Source: an uncultured Nioella sp.
GTDB lineage: Bacteria > Pseudomonadota > Alphaproteobacteria > Rhodobacterales > Rhodobacteraceae
Assembly: GCA_947495575.1 (NCBI GenBank)
Contig: CANLZL010000006.1
Span: 158,197 to 222,196 of the forward strand
Length of the DNA stretch: 64,000 nt
Direction: 5' to 3'
A program made the position numbers and the translations under genes. Shown here piece by piece: positions 35,860-45,346 of the stretch. Position 1 is the first letter of the stretch. Every line of letters starts with the position of its first letter. Under the pieces are notes generated by a model. That model was given only the letters and a program-made list of their open reading frames with translations. It searched no databases and was not told the DNA's origin.

Positions 35860-37344
35860 TTAAAGGAAAGCGGTTTCCTCAAAGCTGCGCAATTTACGGC
35901 TGTGCAGGCGTTCCAACGGCATTTCCCTGAGCGCCTCCATCGCGCGAATACCAATCAACAGATGCCGTGAAACCTGCGTCTTGTAGAAGGCGCTGGCCAT
36001 TCCCGGCAGTTTCAATTCGCCGTGCAGGGGCTTGTCTGAAACGCACAGAAGCGTCCCATATGGCACCCGGAACCGGAACCCGTTTGCGGCGATCGTCGCG
36101 CTTTCCATGTCCAGCGCCACGGCCCGGCTTTGGCTTAGGCGCTGCACTGGCCCGGCCTGATCGCGCAGTTCCCAGTTTCGATTATCAATCGAGGCGACCG
36201 TGCCAGTACGCATGATCCGTTTCAACTCGTAGCCCGACACCTGACTGACATCGGCCACGGCTTGTTCCAGGGCAATCTGGACCTCAGCCAATGCTGGCAC
36301 AGGAACCCAAACGGGAAGGTCATCGTTTAACACGTTATCTTCGCGCAAATAGGCATGCGCGAGAACAAAGTCGCCAAGGCTTTGGCTGTTTCTAAGACCC
36401 GCGCAATGGCCAACCATCAACCATACATGCGGGCGTAAGACCGCAATGTGATCTGTCGCCGTTTTTGCGTTAGATGGGCCAACCCCGATATTGACCAATG
36501 TGATGCCGCCATCCCCCTCTCGGGTTAGGTGATATGTCGGCATTTGCGGCAGCTTCGCGGGTTCCTCCAAAGGGGCGTCGGGATCGGTGATCACCTGATT
36601 TCCGGGGCCAACCAGCGCGGTATAGCCGCTATCAGGATCGCGCAGCATTTCGCGCCCATAGGCCACGAATTCTTCGACATAGAACTGGTAGTTGGTGAAC
36701 AGCACGTGGTTCTGGAAATACTCAGGATCCGTTGCGGTGTAGTGGCTGAGACGCGCAAGGGAATAGTCGATGCGCTGCGCGGTAAACGGCGCAAGCGGGC
36801 CAGAGCCATCTTCATTTTTAAAGCCGTGCCCATTGACGATATCGTCATTGGTTGTCGAAAGGTCCGGCACATCAAAGAAATCACGCAGGGCGAATGGCAT
36901 GGCGCCATCCTGCGGAACCGTCAGGTCGGCATCGTTCAGCACAGCAAAATGCACGGGGATTGGTGTGCGCGACGGGCCGACATGAACCGGCACCCCATGA
37001 TTGGTGATCAACAGGTCAATCTGTTGTGTCAGGTAGTGCTGGAATAGATCGGGCCTTGTGACGGTGGTAGAATAGATCCCCGGCTCGGACACATGGCCAA
37101 AACTCAGGCGGCTATCGATGACATCATGGCTTGTCGTGGCGATCCGAATTTCAGGATAAAAGGCACGATAGCGCACATGTGGCGCGCCATCACTCAGGAC
37201 TTTTTGAAACTTTCCACGCAGAAAATTCGTCGACAGAGCATACAGCTCCTGCAAATAGGCCACGGCCTCTTTGGCATTGGTAAAGCTGCGGGAGGGGTCC
37301 ATATCCGGGCTGCGCACCGGCAGCTGTCGAGCCAATCTTGTCAT
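35860..37344 (-). CDS. amn: AMP nucleosidase
   Basis: A 494-residue enzyme that hydrolyses AMP to adenine and ribose 5-phosphate (E. coli Amn is 484). The N-terminal AMN-specific domain ends near residue 180 and the nucleoside phosphorylase-like domain follows, with GVGPSNAKTATDHIAVLRPH and the ALDMESATIAANGF motif containing the catalytic-type ME pair. ATG 37344 overlaps the ade stop by four bases, so it is translated after ade from one transcript. Confidence 0.93.
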   Translation of the reverse strand: MTRLARQLPVRSPDMDPSRSFTNAKEAVAYLQELYALSTNFLRGKFQKVLSDGAPHVRYRAFYPEIRIATTSHDVIDSRLSFGHVSEPGIYSTTVTRPDLFQHYLTQQIDLLITNHGVPVHVGPSRTPIPVHFAVLNDADLTVPQDGAMPFALRDFFDVPDLSTTNDDIVNGHGFKNEDGSGPLAPFTAQRIDYSLARLSHYTATDPEYFQNHVLFTNYQFYVEEFVAYGREMLRDPDSGYTALVGPGNQVITDPDAPLEEPAKLPQMPTYHLTREGDGGITLVNIGVGPSNAKTATDHIAVLRPHVWLMVGHCAGLRNSQSLGDFVLAHAYLREDNVLNDDLPVWVPVPALAEVQIALEQAVADVSQVSGYELKRIMRTGTVASIDNRNWELRDQAGPVQRLSQSRAVALDMESATIAANGFRFRVPYGTLLCVSDKPLHGELKLPGMASAFYKTQVSRHLLIGIRAMEALREMPLERLHSRKLRSFEETAFL

Positions 37345-39149
37345 ACGTCGCCTTCCACAAACAACGAGGTCAATTCAAATGTGGTGACATCCACCAAGCC
37401 CAGATCAGAAATTCTGAGCGACGGGATCACCACCAACGCCAAAAGCGAGTGTTGCATATAGGCATTGTTGAGGGTGCAGCCGCAAGCCTCCATTGCCTGC
37501 CCCAATTTTTGAGCTTTAGCGGCGACGTTTTGCGCCAGTTCGTCACTCATCAACCCGGCAATGGGCAATTCGACCAGCGCCAATTCTTCGCCGTCTTTGA
37601 AGATCGTGACACCACCGCCTACCTCGCCAAGACGCATTGCGGCAGCCGCCATATTTGCGCGATCGGTCCCGACGACAATCATGTGGTGGCTGTCATGGGC
37701 AACTGTTGATGCCATCGCCATCGGACCTTTGTAGCCAAAGCCGGACACAAAAGCGTTCACGACCTTTCCGGTTGCCTGATGCCGTTCAACCAACGCGATC
37801 TGGCAGACATCGCCCTCTGCTTCCACCAATCCGTCGACCACAGGAAGTTCGGCTGTCAGCGCCTCGGTCGGGGCTTGGTTTTCAACCACACCAATCACTT
37901 TGACATGCGCCTTATTGGCGCCGCTTGGTGCCGCAATCTCAAAGTCTTCTTCGGTCAGCACTTTGCCAAGATGGACCGTCTGGCGGGCCTCTTCCGGCCA
38001 ATTTAGATGCGGGCAATCCACTTCGATGACGCCATCGCGGGCCACTGAAACACCGCGCGCAAAGACCTGTTCAATGGGCAAGGCCCGCAGATCAGAGGTG
38101 AGGATCATATCCGCGCGCCGCCCCGGTGCAATCGACCCCAATTCACGCTCTAACCCGAAATGCGTGGCCGTGTTGACGGTGCACATCTGCAAAGCCACCA
38201 GCGGATCGCAGCCACAGTCGATCGCATGGCGTAGCACCCGGTTCATATGTCCATCATTGACCAGCGTTCCAGAATGGCAGTCATCGGTGCAAAGAATGAA
38301 ATTGCGGGGGTCGAGACCCTTTTCGGTCACCGCCGTAATCTGGCTTTGAACATCATACCAGGCCGAACCAAGCCGCATCATCGACCGCATGCCCTGTCGA
38401 ACGCGATCAACCGAGTCGCTTTCCCGCGTACCCTCATGATCATCCGCCGGGCCGCCGGCCGCGTAGGCGTGAAAGGCCGGACCGCGATCAGGGCTGGCGT
38501 AATGACCGCCAACTGTTTTGCCAGCGCGCATCGTTGCCGCCATCTCGGCCAGCATCTGGGGATCGCCATTGATGACGCCGGGGAAATTCATCATTTCACC
38601 AAGACCAATGATGCCCGGCCATGACATCGCTTCGGCAACATCCGCTGGGCTGATTTCGAACCCTGTCGTCTCCAGCCCCGGCGCGGATGGCGCACAAGAG
38701 GGCATCTGGGTGTAGATGTTGATCGGCTGCAATTCGGCCTCATCATGCATCAGACGAACGCCTTTCAGGCCCAGAACATTGGCGATCTCATGCGGATCCG
38801 TGAACATGGTCGTGGTGCCATGCGGAATGACCGCGCGGGCAAATTCCGCGGGGGTCAACATCCCGGATTCGATATGCATATGCCCGTCGCAAAGGCCGGG
38901 GATCAGGTACCGCCCATCTGCGTCTATGACGTCGGTTTCGGGGCCGATGCAATGCTCTGCGTTCGGGCCGACATAGGCAAAGCGCCCATCCGCCACGGCC
39001 ACCTGCCAGCCCTCCAGAACCTCACGGCTTTGCACATTCACAAGCCGCGTGTTCTGAATCACCAGATCAGCGGCTTCGCGGCCAACTGCAACGCCAACCA
39101 GACGCGCCGCGCTTTCCGCCCAAGTTTTTAATGATGTTGTCTTTTCCAT
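37341..39149 (-). CDS. ade: Adenine deaminase
   Basis: A 602-residue amidohydrolase that converts adenine to hypoxanthine and ammonia. Metal ligands are visible in GLCDGHMHIESGML near residue 89 and in CTDDCHSGTL near 290; the C-terminal Ade-specific domain (KVVNAFVSGFGYKG) is present. I use ATG 39149; a GTG 15 bases earlier is in frame. Coupled to amn, so together they form a salvage route AMP to adenine to hypoxanthine. Confidence 0.93.
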   Translation of the reverse strand: MEKTTSLKTWAESAARLVGVAVGREAADLVIQNTRLVNVQSREVLEGWQVAVADGRFAYVGPNAEHCIGPETDVIDADGRYLIPGLCDGHMHIESGMLTPAEFARAVIPHGTTTMFTDPHEIANVLGLKGVRLMHDEAELQPINIYTQMPSCAPSAPGLETTGFEISPADVAEAMSWPGIIGLGEMMNFPGVINGDPQMLAEMAATMRAGKTVGGHYASPDRGPAFHAYAAGGPADDHEGTRESDSVDRVRQGMRSMMRLGSAWYDVQSQITAVTEKGLDPRNFILCTDDCHSGTLVNDGHMNRVLRHAIDCGCDPLVALQMCTVNTATHFGLERELGSIAPGRRADMILTSDLRALPIEQVFARGVSVARDGVIEVDCPHLNWPEEARQTVHLGKVLTEEDFEIAAPSGANKAHVKVIGVVENQAPTEALTAELPVVDGLVEAEGDVCQIALVERHQATGKVVNAFVSGFGYKGPMAMASTVAHDSHHMIVVGTDRANMAAAAMRLGEVGGGVTIFKDGEELALVELPIAGLMSDELAQNVAAKAQKLGQAMEACGCTLNNAYMQHSLLALVVIPSLRISDLGLVDVTTFELTSLFVEGDV

Positions 39150-39263
39150 GCCCAAGCGTTGCACCGCTTTTGCAATCCATCAAGCAACAATTTGATGACG
39201 GGTTTTCAATTGGCGGATCGCCCCATAGGGTCGCGGCACTAAGAAATGTTGGGGACGCGCCAA

Positions 39264-39623
39264 ATGATGAAAATCACAATCCACCACAATCCAAGGTGCT
39301 CAAAATCGCGTCAGACGCTTGCCCTGCTGACGGAAGCGGGTTTTGAGCCAGAGGTCGTGGATTACCAGAAAACGGGCTGGAGCGAGGCACAATTAAAGAA
39401 ATTGTTTGCTGCCGCTGGTGTAACGGCGCGGGAGGCATTGCGCGCCAAAACCGGTCCCGCACCGGAATTGGGATTGGCAAGCGCCGATGATGCAACGGTC
39501 CTTGCGGCCATGGTTGATCATCCAATCCTGGTCGAACGTCCGATTGTTGTCGTGGGCAATGCGGCTCGAATTTGCCGCCCGCCAGAGCGTGTGTGGGAAA
39601 TCGTCGAACGGCCATCAAGCTAG
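39264..39623 (+). CDS. arsC: Arsenate reductase ArsC, glutaredoxin-coupled type
   Basis: A 119-residue ArsC/Spx-fold protein. The catalytic cysteine is C12 in HNPRCSKSRQTL, matching the HNPxCxxSRxTL motif of E. coli ArsC, and the conserved RPIV arginine is at HPILVERPIVV near residue 96. The normal size is 120-140. No other ars genes (arsB, arsR) are adjacent, so a stress role may be minor. Start at ATG 39264; a second ATG follows directly. Confidence 0.88.
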   Translation: MMKITIHHNPRCSKSRQTLALLTEAGFEPEVVDYQKTGWSEAQLKKLFAAAGVTAREALRAKTGPAPELGLASADDATVLAAMVDHPILVERPIVVVGNAARICRPPERVWEIVERPSS

Positions 39624-39704
39624 GCAAAGTTCCCTTAATTTCGGGGGCAAAGCCGCCAAATCTTTTGCGGTCACCCCTTTGGGCTTCCCTAATTGCCTCC
39701 GGCG

Positions 39705-39728
39705 GGGGTATTTTCGCAAAGAAGAAGG
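39705..39728. repeat. Extragenic 24-base repeat, copy 1
   Basis: Reads GGGGTATTTT, then C, then GCAAAGAAGAAGG, and lies between arsC and mtgA. It matches the copy at 63853-63876 except for one C/T difference. Similar CCTCCGGCGGGG-plus-TATTT motifs are familiar as interspersed elements in Rhodobacterales; I know no function. Confidence 0.7.
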
Positions 39729-39740
39729 CAGGAGGGGCAT

Positions 39741-40448
39741 TTGGCCCGCAAGAAAAAGAGCAAAGCAAAGAGGCGCCCATTGTGGCGGCGCGGTCTGCGG
39801 CTGGTCCTGCGCGGTGGCCTGCTGCTTTGCTTGATATTATTGGCTTGGATCACGTTATATGCCGTCGTTCCGCCGCCCACCACGCCCTACATGATTTCCG
39901 AAAACCGGCGGGTTGGAAATGTCGTTCAGGTCTGGCGCCCGATGGAGGAAATCTCGCCGCATCTGGCGCGGGCAGTGGTGGCGGCCGAAGACGCGAATTT
40001 CTGCCTGCATGCCGGATTCGATATGGATGCCATCCGTGCCGCGATTGCCGAAGGGGCACGGCGCGGCGGATCAACCATCAGCCAGCAAACCGTGAAAAAC
40101 GCCTTTTTGTGGCAGGGGCGATCCTGGGCGCGCAAGGCGCTTGAGGCCGTGATGACCCCGGTGATGGAAGTGATCTGGACCAAGCGCCGCGTGTTGGAAG
40201 TGTATCTCAATATCATTGAATTCGACGAAGGCGTTTTCGGGGCCGAGGCAGCGGCGCAGCACTATTTTGGCGTGTCTGCCGCCGATCTCAGCCCTACTCA
40301 ATCCGCACGCCTCGCCGCGGTACTGCCAAACCCGCAGGAGAGGTCGGCCTCATCCCCCAGTGCATCTTTGCGTCAAAGGGCGGCAAGTATCGCCGACGGG
40401 GCGGCTACGATCCGCGCGGATGGGCGTGACGCATGTTTTGCGAATTGA
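39741..40448 (+). CDS. mtgA: Monofunctional biosynthetic peptidoglycan transglycosylase
   Basis: A 235-residue GT51 enzyme that polymerises glycan strands from lipid II. One membrane helix near residues 20-45 anchors it. The catalytic glutamate lies in AAEDANFCLHAGFD, and the second motif is RGGSTISQQTVKN. The start is a TTG at 39741 preceded by GGAGGGGCAT; no ATG fits as well. It lacks any transpeptidase domain. Confidence 0.93.
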   Translation: MARKKKSKAKRRPLWRRGLRLVLRGGLLLCLILLAWITLYAVVPPPTTPYMISENRRVGNVVQVWRPMEEISPHLARAVVAAEDANFCLHAGFDMDAIRAAIAEGARRGGSTISQQTVKNAFLWQGRSWARKALEAVMTPVMEVIWTKRRVLEVYLNIIEFDEGVFGAEAAAQHYFGVSAADLSPTQSARLAAVLPNPQERSASSPSASLRQRAASIADGAATIRADGRDACFAN

Positions 40449-40506
40449 AATCACGCGCGGGTCGGGGCAAACAGGGGCAAAGCCCCATCAAGAATAAGAG
40501 CAGTCA

Positions 40507-41172
40507 ATGACGCGCCTGTACCATTTCGCCCTGTCCCCGTTTTGCCGCAAGGTTCGCCTTGTACTGGCTGAGAAGAAGCTCGACGTAGAGCTGATTGATG
40601 AAAGATACTGGGAACCGTCGGGTGAGTTCCTGCGCCGCAACCCGGCGGCGAAAGTTCCGATTCTGAAGATCGACGGGATTCTGATGGCTGAAAGCCAGGC
40701 GATTTGTGAGTATCTGGAGGAAACGGTTCCGACGCCAGCTTTGATGCCCGTAGATCCCAAAGGTCGCGCAGAAGTGCGCCGCCTATGCAATTGGTTTGAT
40801 GACAAGTTCCATCACGAAGTCACATCCAATCTGGTCTATGAGCGGGTCAACAAAAAGGTGATGCGCGGCGGTTATCCTGACGGCAAGGCCGTGAAAACCG
40901 GCGCACAAAAAATCAAGTACCACCTCGATTACATGACTTGGCTGTTGGATAATCGGCGTTGGTTGGCAGGCGACAGCCTCACGTTGGCTGATTTTGCGGC
41001 GGCCGCGCATTTGTCTTGCCTCGATTACATCTCGGATGTGGATTGGAACCGGTCTGCCGTGGTCAAGGATTGGTATGCCAAGATCAAATCGCGCCCGGCC
41101 TTCCGGTCGATCCTTGCCGATCAGATCCCGGGATTCATCCAACCCCCGCATTACGCGAATTTGGACTTTTGA
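40507..41172 (+). CDS. fzlA: GST-family protein, probable FtsZ-binding FzlA homologue
   Basis: A 221-residue GST-fold protein with the N-terminal motif [14 protein letters not shown] and a C-terminal helical domain. The family resemblance, length and conserved tail ending [14 protein letters not shown] fit the alphaproteobacterial FzlA group, which binds FtsZ and is needed for division in Caulobacter. It is followed directly by queG with a stop/start overlap, an arrangement I associate with this group. If not FzlA, it is an ordinary GST. The FzlA call is from memory of the family, not proven. Confidence 0.65.
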   Translation: MTRLYHFALSPFCRKVRLVLAEKKLDVELIDERYWEPSGEFLRRNPAAKVPILKIDGILMAESQAICEYLEETVPTPALMPVDPKGRAEVRRLCNWFDDKFHHEVTSNLVYERVNKKVMRGGYPDGKAVKTGAQKIKYHLDYMTWLLDNRRWLAGDSLTLADFAAAAHLSCLDYISDVDWNRSAVVKDWYAKIKSRPAFRSILADQIPGFIQPPHYANLDF

Positions 41173-42200
41173 TCGGGCTCAAGGCAGCTCTAGAAGCGAA
41201 GGCCCTTGAAGAAGGGTTCGCCAAAATGCGCATCTGTCGACCCGATGCCATTCCAGAGGCCGAGGGCCGCTTGGCGAAGTTCGTCGATCATGGGCGCCAT
41301 GGGCAGATGGGGTGGATGGCAGAGCGGATGAATTGGCGCGGTGATCCGTCCGCTCTCTGGCCTGACGCAAAATCAGTCATCATGCTGGCCGAGCCTTATA
41401 CGCCAGACGTCGACCCTTTGGCCGCGGTTGAGCAGCGCGACCGGGCAACGATCAGCGTCTACGCTCAAAACCGCGACTACCATGACCTCGTGAAAAAACG
41501 CCTGAAGCGGGTGGGTCGTTGGCTGTTGGAGCAAGCCGAAGATGAGGCCATCAAGGTGTTCGTTGATACGGCACCCGTGATGGAGAAGCCGTTGGGGCAG
41601 GCCGCAGGGCTAGGCTGGCAGGGCAAACACACAAATCTTTTGGCGCGGGATTTGGGGAACTGGTTTTTCCTTGGCTCAATCTTCACCACAATCGAGCTTG
41701 AACCGGATGAGGCTGAGGTCGATCATTGCGGGCGCTGCACTGCCTGTTTGGATATCTGCCCGACCAAGGCCTTTCCGGCGCCATTCCAACTGGATGCACG
41801 TCGCTGCATTTCTTATCTGACCATCGAACATCAGGGCCCCATAGATCCTGAACTGAGACCCCTGATGGGAAATCGGATTTACGGGTGCGACGATTGCCTG
41901 GCGATCTGCCCTTGGAACAAATTCGCCGTTGAAGCGAAAGAGTTGCGCTATAAAGGGCGGCCTGAGCTTCAAAGCCCGGAGCTGGCAGGGCTTGCCCGCC
42001 TTGATGACACGTCCTTTCGGGCGCATTTCAGTGGCTCACCGATAAAACGGATTGGCCGAAACCGGTTTGTGCGCAATGTTCTTTACGCAATTGGAAACAG
42101 CGCAGAAAGCCGCTTGTTGCCAGTGGCGCAATCACTGGCCGGCGACGAAGACGAAGCCGTTGCTGATGCTGCCCGGTGGGCCGTGGAGAGGTTGACATGA
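41169..42200 (+). CDS. queG: Epoxyqueuosine reductase QueG
   Basis: A 343-residue cobalamin and iron-sulfur enzyme that reduces epoxyqueuosine to queuosine in tRNA. Two 4Fe-4S motifs are visible: [16 protein letters not shown] near residues 190-205, and [15 protein letters not shown] near 240-254. A C-terminal HEAT-like repeat follows. Start is a TTG at 41169 that overlaps the GST stop; an ATG 20 codons later would lose the conserved N-terminus. The stop overlaps the next ATG. Confidence 0.92.
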   Translation: MIGLKAALEAKALEEGFAKMRICRPDAIPEAEGRLAKFVDHGRHGQMGWMAERMNWRGDPSALWPDAKSVIMLAEPYTPDVDPLAAVEQRDRATISVYAQNRDYHDLVKKRLKRVGRWLLEQAEDEAIKVFVDTAPVMEKPLGQAAGLGWQGKHTNLLARDLGNWFFLGSIFTTIELEPDEAEVDHCGRCTACLDICPTKAFPAPFQLDARRCISYLTIEHQGPIDPELRPLMGNRIYGCDDCLAICPWNKFAVEAKELRYKGRPELQSPELAGLARLDDTSFRAHFSGSPIKRIGRNRFVRNVLYAIGNSAESRLLPVAQSLAGDEDEAVADAARWAVERLT

Positions 42201-43066
42201 AGCTGCTGATTTTTGGCGTGGGGTTCACCTCAAAGGCGCTGGTCGAAGAGCTAAAGCCCTTTCCGGACGGGTCAGTGACGGGAACGACGCGAAGCTTGGC
42301 GAAGGCCGAGACGCTGCGCGAATTGGGCATCTCTCCTATAATTTTTCCGGGCGACGACATGTCAGGGCCGCTTTCAGGCGCGACGCATATCCTGATCAGT
42401 GCAGGACCAGAGGATGGGCGAGACCCGGTTCTGAAACATCTTCGGGGCGCGTTTGAAAAGGCCGCGCCAAACCTCGAATGGGTTGGCTACCTGTCGACAA
42501 CCGGTGTCTACGGCGACCACAAGGGCGGATGGGTCGATGAAACTGCAGCATTAACACCCGCAACCAAACGCGGCCGGGCGCGTGTTCAGACCGAAGGCGA
42601 ATGGCAAGCTTTGCAACGTGAGCACGGGTTGCCCCTGCACATCTTCCGCCTGCCAGGGATCTACGGGCCGGGGCGCGGACCATTTGCCAAAGTTCGCGCT
42701 GGCACGGCCCGGCGCATCATCAAACAGGGGCAGGTCTTTAGCCGCATCCATGTCGAAGATATTGCCCAGACTCTCCTGGCTTCGATGAGGGCGCCAAACC
42801 CCGGCGCGATCTACAATGTTTGCGATGATGATCCCGCGCCTCCGCAGGATGTAATTGGGTATGCGGCCCACCTGTTGGGTGTTGACCCTCCGCCTGCGAT
42901 CAAATTTGAAGAGGCAGAGCTGACCCCAATGGCACGCAGCTTTTATGCCGAAAGCAAGCGGGTCGATAACACGCGCATAAAGGAAGACCTGGGGATCGCC
43001 CTGCGCTATCCAACCTATAAGACCGGGCTTGATGCGCTGTTTGCCGCCGAGACCGATCAGAAGTGA
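42197..43066 (+). CDS. Extended SDR (YeeZ-like NAD-dependent epimerase/dehydratase)
   Basis: A 289-residue Rossmann protein beginning [18 protein letters not shown], with the GVGFTS cofactor loop near residue 8 and the [18 protein letters not shown] motif near 103-120. It resembles the YeeZ/SDR-related group with unknown substrate. Coupled to queG by a four-base overlap. It does not have the usual YxxxK in an obvious position. Confidence 0.8.
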   Translation: MKLLIFGVGFTSKALVEELKPFPDGSVTGTTRSLAKAETLRELGISPIIFPGDDMSGPLSGATHILISAGPEDGRDPVLKHLRGAFEKAAPNLEWVGYLSTTGVYGDHKGGWVDETAALTPATKRGRARVQTEGEWQALQREHGLPLHIFRLPGIYGPGRGPFAKVRAGTARRIIKQGQVFSRIHVEDIAQTLLASMRAPNPGAIYNVCDDDPAPPQDVIGYAAHLLGVDPPPAIKFEEAELTPMARSFYAESKRVDNTRIKEDLGIALRYPTYKTGLDALFAAETDQK

Positions 43067-43124
43067 TTTCGGTTTCGCCCGTCTTTGCTATATCGACAGA
43101 TGCAACCTAAGGCAGGGAACGCGC

Positions 43125-43607
43125 ATGATCCGGGCAGCTTTGGCACTTCTGATGGTTCTGACCATCGCAGGGTGCAGCAAATTCATCGACTATGACGGTC
43201 CGGAAGTGACCCGGGTTATCGTCGATAAGGGCGACCGGATAATGTATTTGCTTCATCACGATCAGGTTTTGCGCAGCTATGAGATTGAGCTAGGTTTTGC
43301 CCCGGATGGCGACAAGGTTGTCGAAGGGGATGGGCGCACGCCCGAAGGCAGCTACATCATCGACCGGCGCAACCCCAATAGCTCATTCTACCTTTCCATC
43401 GGCATCAATTATCCCAATGAAGACGATATCGCTGAGGCGGCGGCGCTTGGCCAAAGCCCCGGCGGGGATATCTTCATTCATGGCACGCCCAACCCGTTGC
43501 GCCGCGGCGATGATTGGACGGCGGGGTGTATCGCAGTCACAAATGCAGAGATGCGAGAGATTTACGCAATGGTCGGGATCGGCACGCCGATCGACATTCG
43601 ACCCTAG
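43125..43607 (+). CDS. L,D-transpeptidase family lipoprotein
   Basis: A 160-residue lipoprotein: the signal ends LTIAGC, so the mature N-terminus is lipidated C17. A YkuD-type catalytic region follows, with FIHGTPNPLRRGDDWTAGCIAVTNAEM near residues 116-142 providing the catalytic His and Cys (HG and GC pairs). The typical GTPLGRHSG-like loop is replaced, so substrate use may differ. Family members cross-link peptidoglycan stem peptides or attach lipoprotein. Tail-to-tail with the CAP gene. Confidence 0.87.
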   Translation: MIRAALALLMVLTIAGCSKFIDYDGPEVTRVIVDKGDRIMYLLHHDQVLRSYEIELGFAPDGDKVVEGDGRTPEGSYIIDRRNPNSSFYLSIGINYPNEDDIAEAAALGQSPGGDIFIHGTPNPLRRGDDWTAGCIAVTNAEMREIYAMVGIGTPIDIRP

Positions 43608-44152
43608 CTGTTTTGTGGCAGACCCTGTCCGGTGCTGCCGCCATCCCCTGTGACCAACGTCCACCAGATCTTGCCGTTTTCTTCTTGGAAGAAGGCAAAG
43701 CCCAAATCCCGCGCATTGGCATCAATGATCACGTCACGCGTATCAGGCTGCTGCATCCATGCTGCGACGGTTTCTAGTTCAGATTCGTAGGTTTCCGAGA
43801 TATTTTCGCCCAAAACACGCCCGCGATAACCGGCACGCTGCGCACGGTCGATGGGCGAAGACCCGTCAGACCCGAAATGCCAAGGCCGGTTTTGTAGCGC
43901 CATATCGCGGGAATGGGTTGCAGCAGCGGCATTCAGCTCTGCATTCAACTGAACTTCGACAAGGCCGGCCCCGCTACGCAAAGCGTTGACCGAGTCTAGC
44001 ACGCGAAACTGGATATCGGCCTCATCCCTTGGGTTGATCCGGTAGACCGTAGGCAATCGCCGCCCATCTGCGCCGACGCGCGGTGCATTGTTACCAAGAC
44101 AGGCCGTTAGTCCGGCCATTGCCGTGGTCAGTAGAAAGCTGCGTCTCAGCAT
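43604..44152 (-). CDS. CAP-domain (SCP/PR1) lipoprotein
   Basis: A 182-residue exported protein with a lipobox near residue 18 (GLTAC). The CAP domain contains LNAELNAAAATHSRDMALQN, HFGSDGSSPIDRA and GENISETYE near 70-130, the metal-site histidine and glutamate pattern of bacterial CAP proteins. Function in bacteria is largely unknown; cell-surface or sterol/nuclease roles are proposed for relatives. Divergent from the second L,D-transpeptidase. Confidence 0.85.
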   Translation of the reverse strand: MLRRSFLLTTAMAGLTACLGNNAPRVGADGRRLPTVYRINPRDEADIQFRVLDSVNALRSGAGLVEVQLNAELNAAAATHSRDMALQNRPWHFGSDGSSPIDRAQRAGYRGRVLGENISETYESELETVAAWMQQPDTRDVIIDANARDLGFAFFQEENGKIWWTLVTGDGGSTGQGLPQNS

Positions 44153-44327
44153 ATCGGATCCTGCCTGAAATTCCGGTTCTGAACCGTACCCTTACAGCCC
44201 GCCCTGCGCCCAATCAAACACAACTGGCGCGAATCCGCGCATTTTGACGAGGGTGTGAATGGACGTGCATCGCCTTGCCGCGTATTTTGCTCCTCAAAGC
44301 AGTCATCATCCGTCAAGGAGGTCGACA

Positions 44328-44942
44328 ATGTCCGACCCAAAACTGACCAAATTCAGCCGCCGTGTTTTTCTGGGCACGGCCGCAGCAGGCCTCGCCACAC
44401 CCGCCTTGGCGCAGCAGTCGCTTTCGGCCGCGGATCTGGCGGCACAAACGGAGCTTGAACGCGACGCAGGCACCGAAGTTCGCCACAATATCTCAAGCTT
44501 CCGAACGCTGGAATGGCAGCCCTATTTCGACAACCTAAACAATGGGGCCATCTTGGTCGACATCACGTCGCGCGCGCTGCATTTCTGGAGTGAGGACGAA
44601 TCAACCTATCGCTTGTTCCCAAGCTCTGTCCCGCTGTCTGAGGATTTGACCCGTCGCGGCAGAACAAGCGTTGTTCGCCTGGTCGAGGGGCCAAGCTGGC
44701 GCCCCACGCCTGCGATGCGTGAACGCAATCCTGAATGGCCCGATTTTATTGGCCCCGGTCCGGACAATCCGTTGGGCACGCACGCGCTTTATCTCGGCTG
44801 GCAGTTTTATCGTATCCACGGTACGCACGATACACGCAAAATCGGACGGCGTAGTTCGAACGGTTGCATCGGTCTTTACAACGAACATATCGCTGAACTC
44901 TTTGGAATGGTCGAAGTGGGCACGCAAGTGTTGCTAATTTGA
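44328..44942 (+). CDS. L,D-transpeptidase with Tat signal
   Basis: A 204-residue YkuD-family protein. The Tat-like signal contains SRRVFLGTAAAG and is cleaved near ALA-QQ. The catalytic motif is FYRIHGTHDTRKIGRRSSNGCIGLYN near residues 160-185 (His and Cys). The start at 44328 has AAGGAGG. A canonical ErfK-type layout; the tail is short. Probable function: 3-3 cross-links or lipoprotein anchoring. Confidence 0.9.
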   Translation: MSDPKLTKFSRRVFLGTAAAGLATPALAQQSLSAADLAAQTELERDAGTEVRHNISSFRTLEWQPYFDNLNNGAILVDITSRALHFWSEDESTYRLFPSSVPLSEDLTRRGRTSVVRLVEGPSWRPTPAMRERNPEWPDFIGPGPDNPLGTHALYLGWQFYRIHGTHDTRKIGRRSSNGCIGLYNEHIAELFGMVEVGTQVLLI

Positions 44943-45091
44943 CCACATTCCTGCGATCATGATCTGGTGGCCCTTGCGGTAGCATTGCAATCTTCAAGTT
45001 TTGCTGCCTATACCGGGGCACGAGGTACAGTCTTGGGTGCCCCATCTATGCGTAATACCGCGCGACTTAGGGGCGTATCTTGGAGGATACT

Positions 45092-45274
45092 ATGAAGAAA
45101 CTCGCACTTGCAGCAGCACTGTCTGTAGCCGCAACCTCCGCATTCGCCGGCGGTTATGCAGAACCGATCCTTGAGCCCGTTGTTATCGTGGAAGACACAT
45201 CTTCCTCGGCTGGCGGCGTTCTGGTTCCGATTCTTGCAATCATCTTGATTGCAGCGGCAATCGCCAACGACTAA
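45092..45274 (+). CDS. 60-residue exported peptide, copy 1
   Basis: Signal peptide MKKLALAAALSVAATSAFA (19 residues), then GGYAEPILEPVVIVEDTSS and a hydrophobic C-terminal stretch (GVLVPILAIILIAAAIAND). The start ATG 45092 has TGGAGG. The mature peptide is about 41 residues and probably anchored by the hydrophobic end. It is followed by its own terminator. The paralogue at 45433-45615 differs at one residue only. No named family is recognised. Confidence 0.85.
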   Translation: MKKLALAAALSVAATSAFAGGYAEPILEPVVIVEDTSSSAGGVLVPILAIILIAAAIAND

Positions 45275-45293
45275 GTCGTTCGCACCTGAATAG

Positions 45294-45326
45294 AAAAAGG
45301 CGGTCTTGCAACAGACCGCCTTTTTT
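45294..45326 (+). terminator. Terminator of peptide gene copy 1
   Basis: Stem AAAAAGGCGGTCT / AGACCGCCTTTTT with a 6-base loop and T-run. Confidence 0.92.
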
Positions 45327-45346
45327 ATTGTTTAACATTGTTTTTT

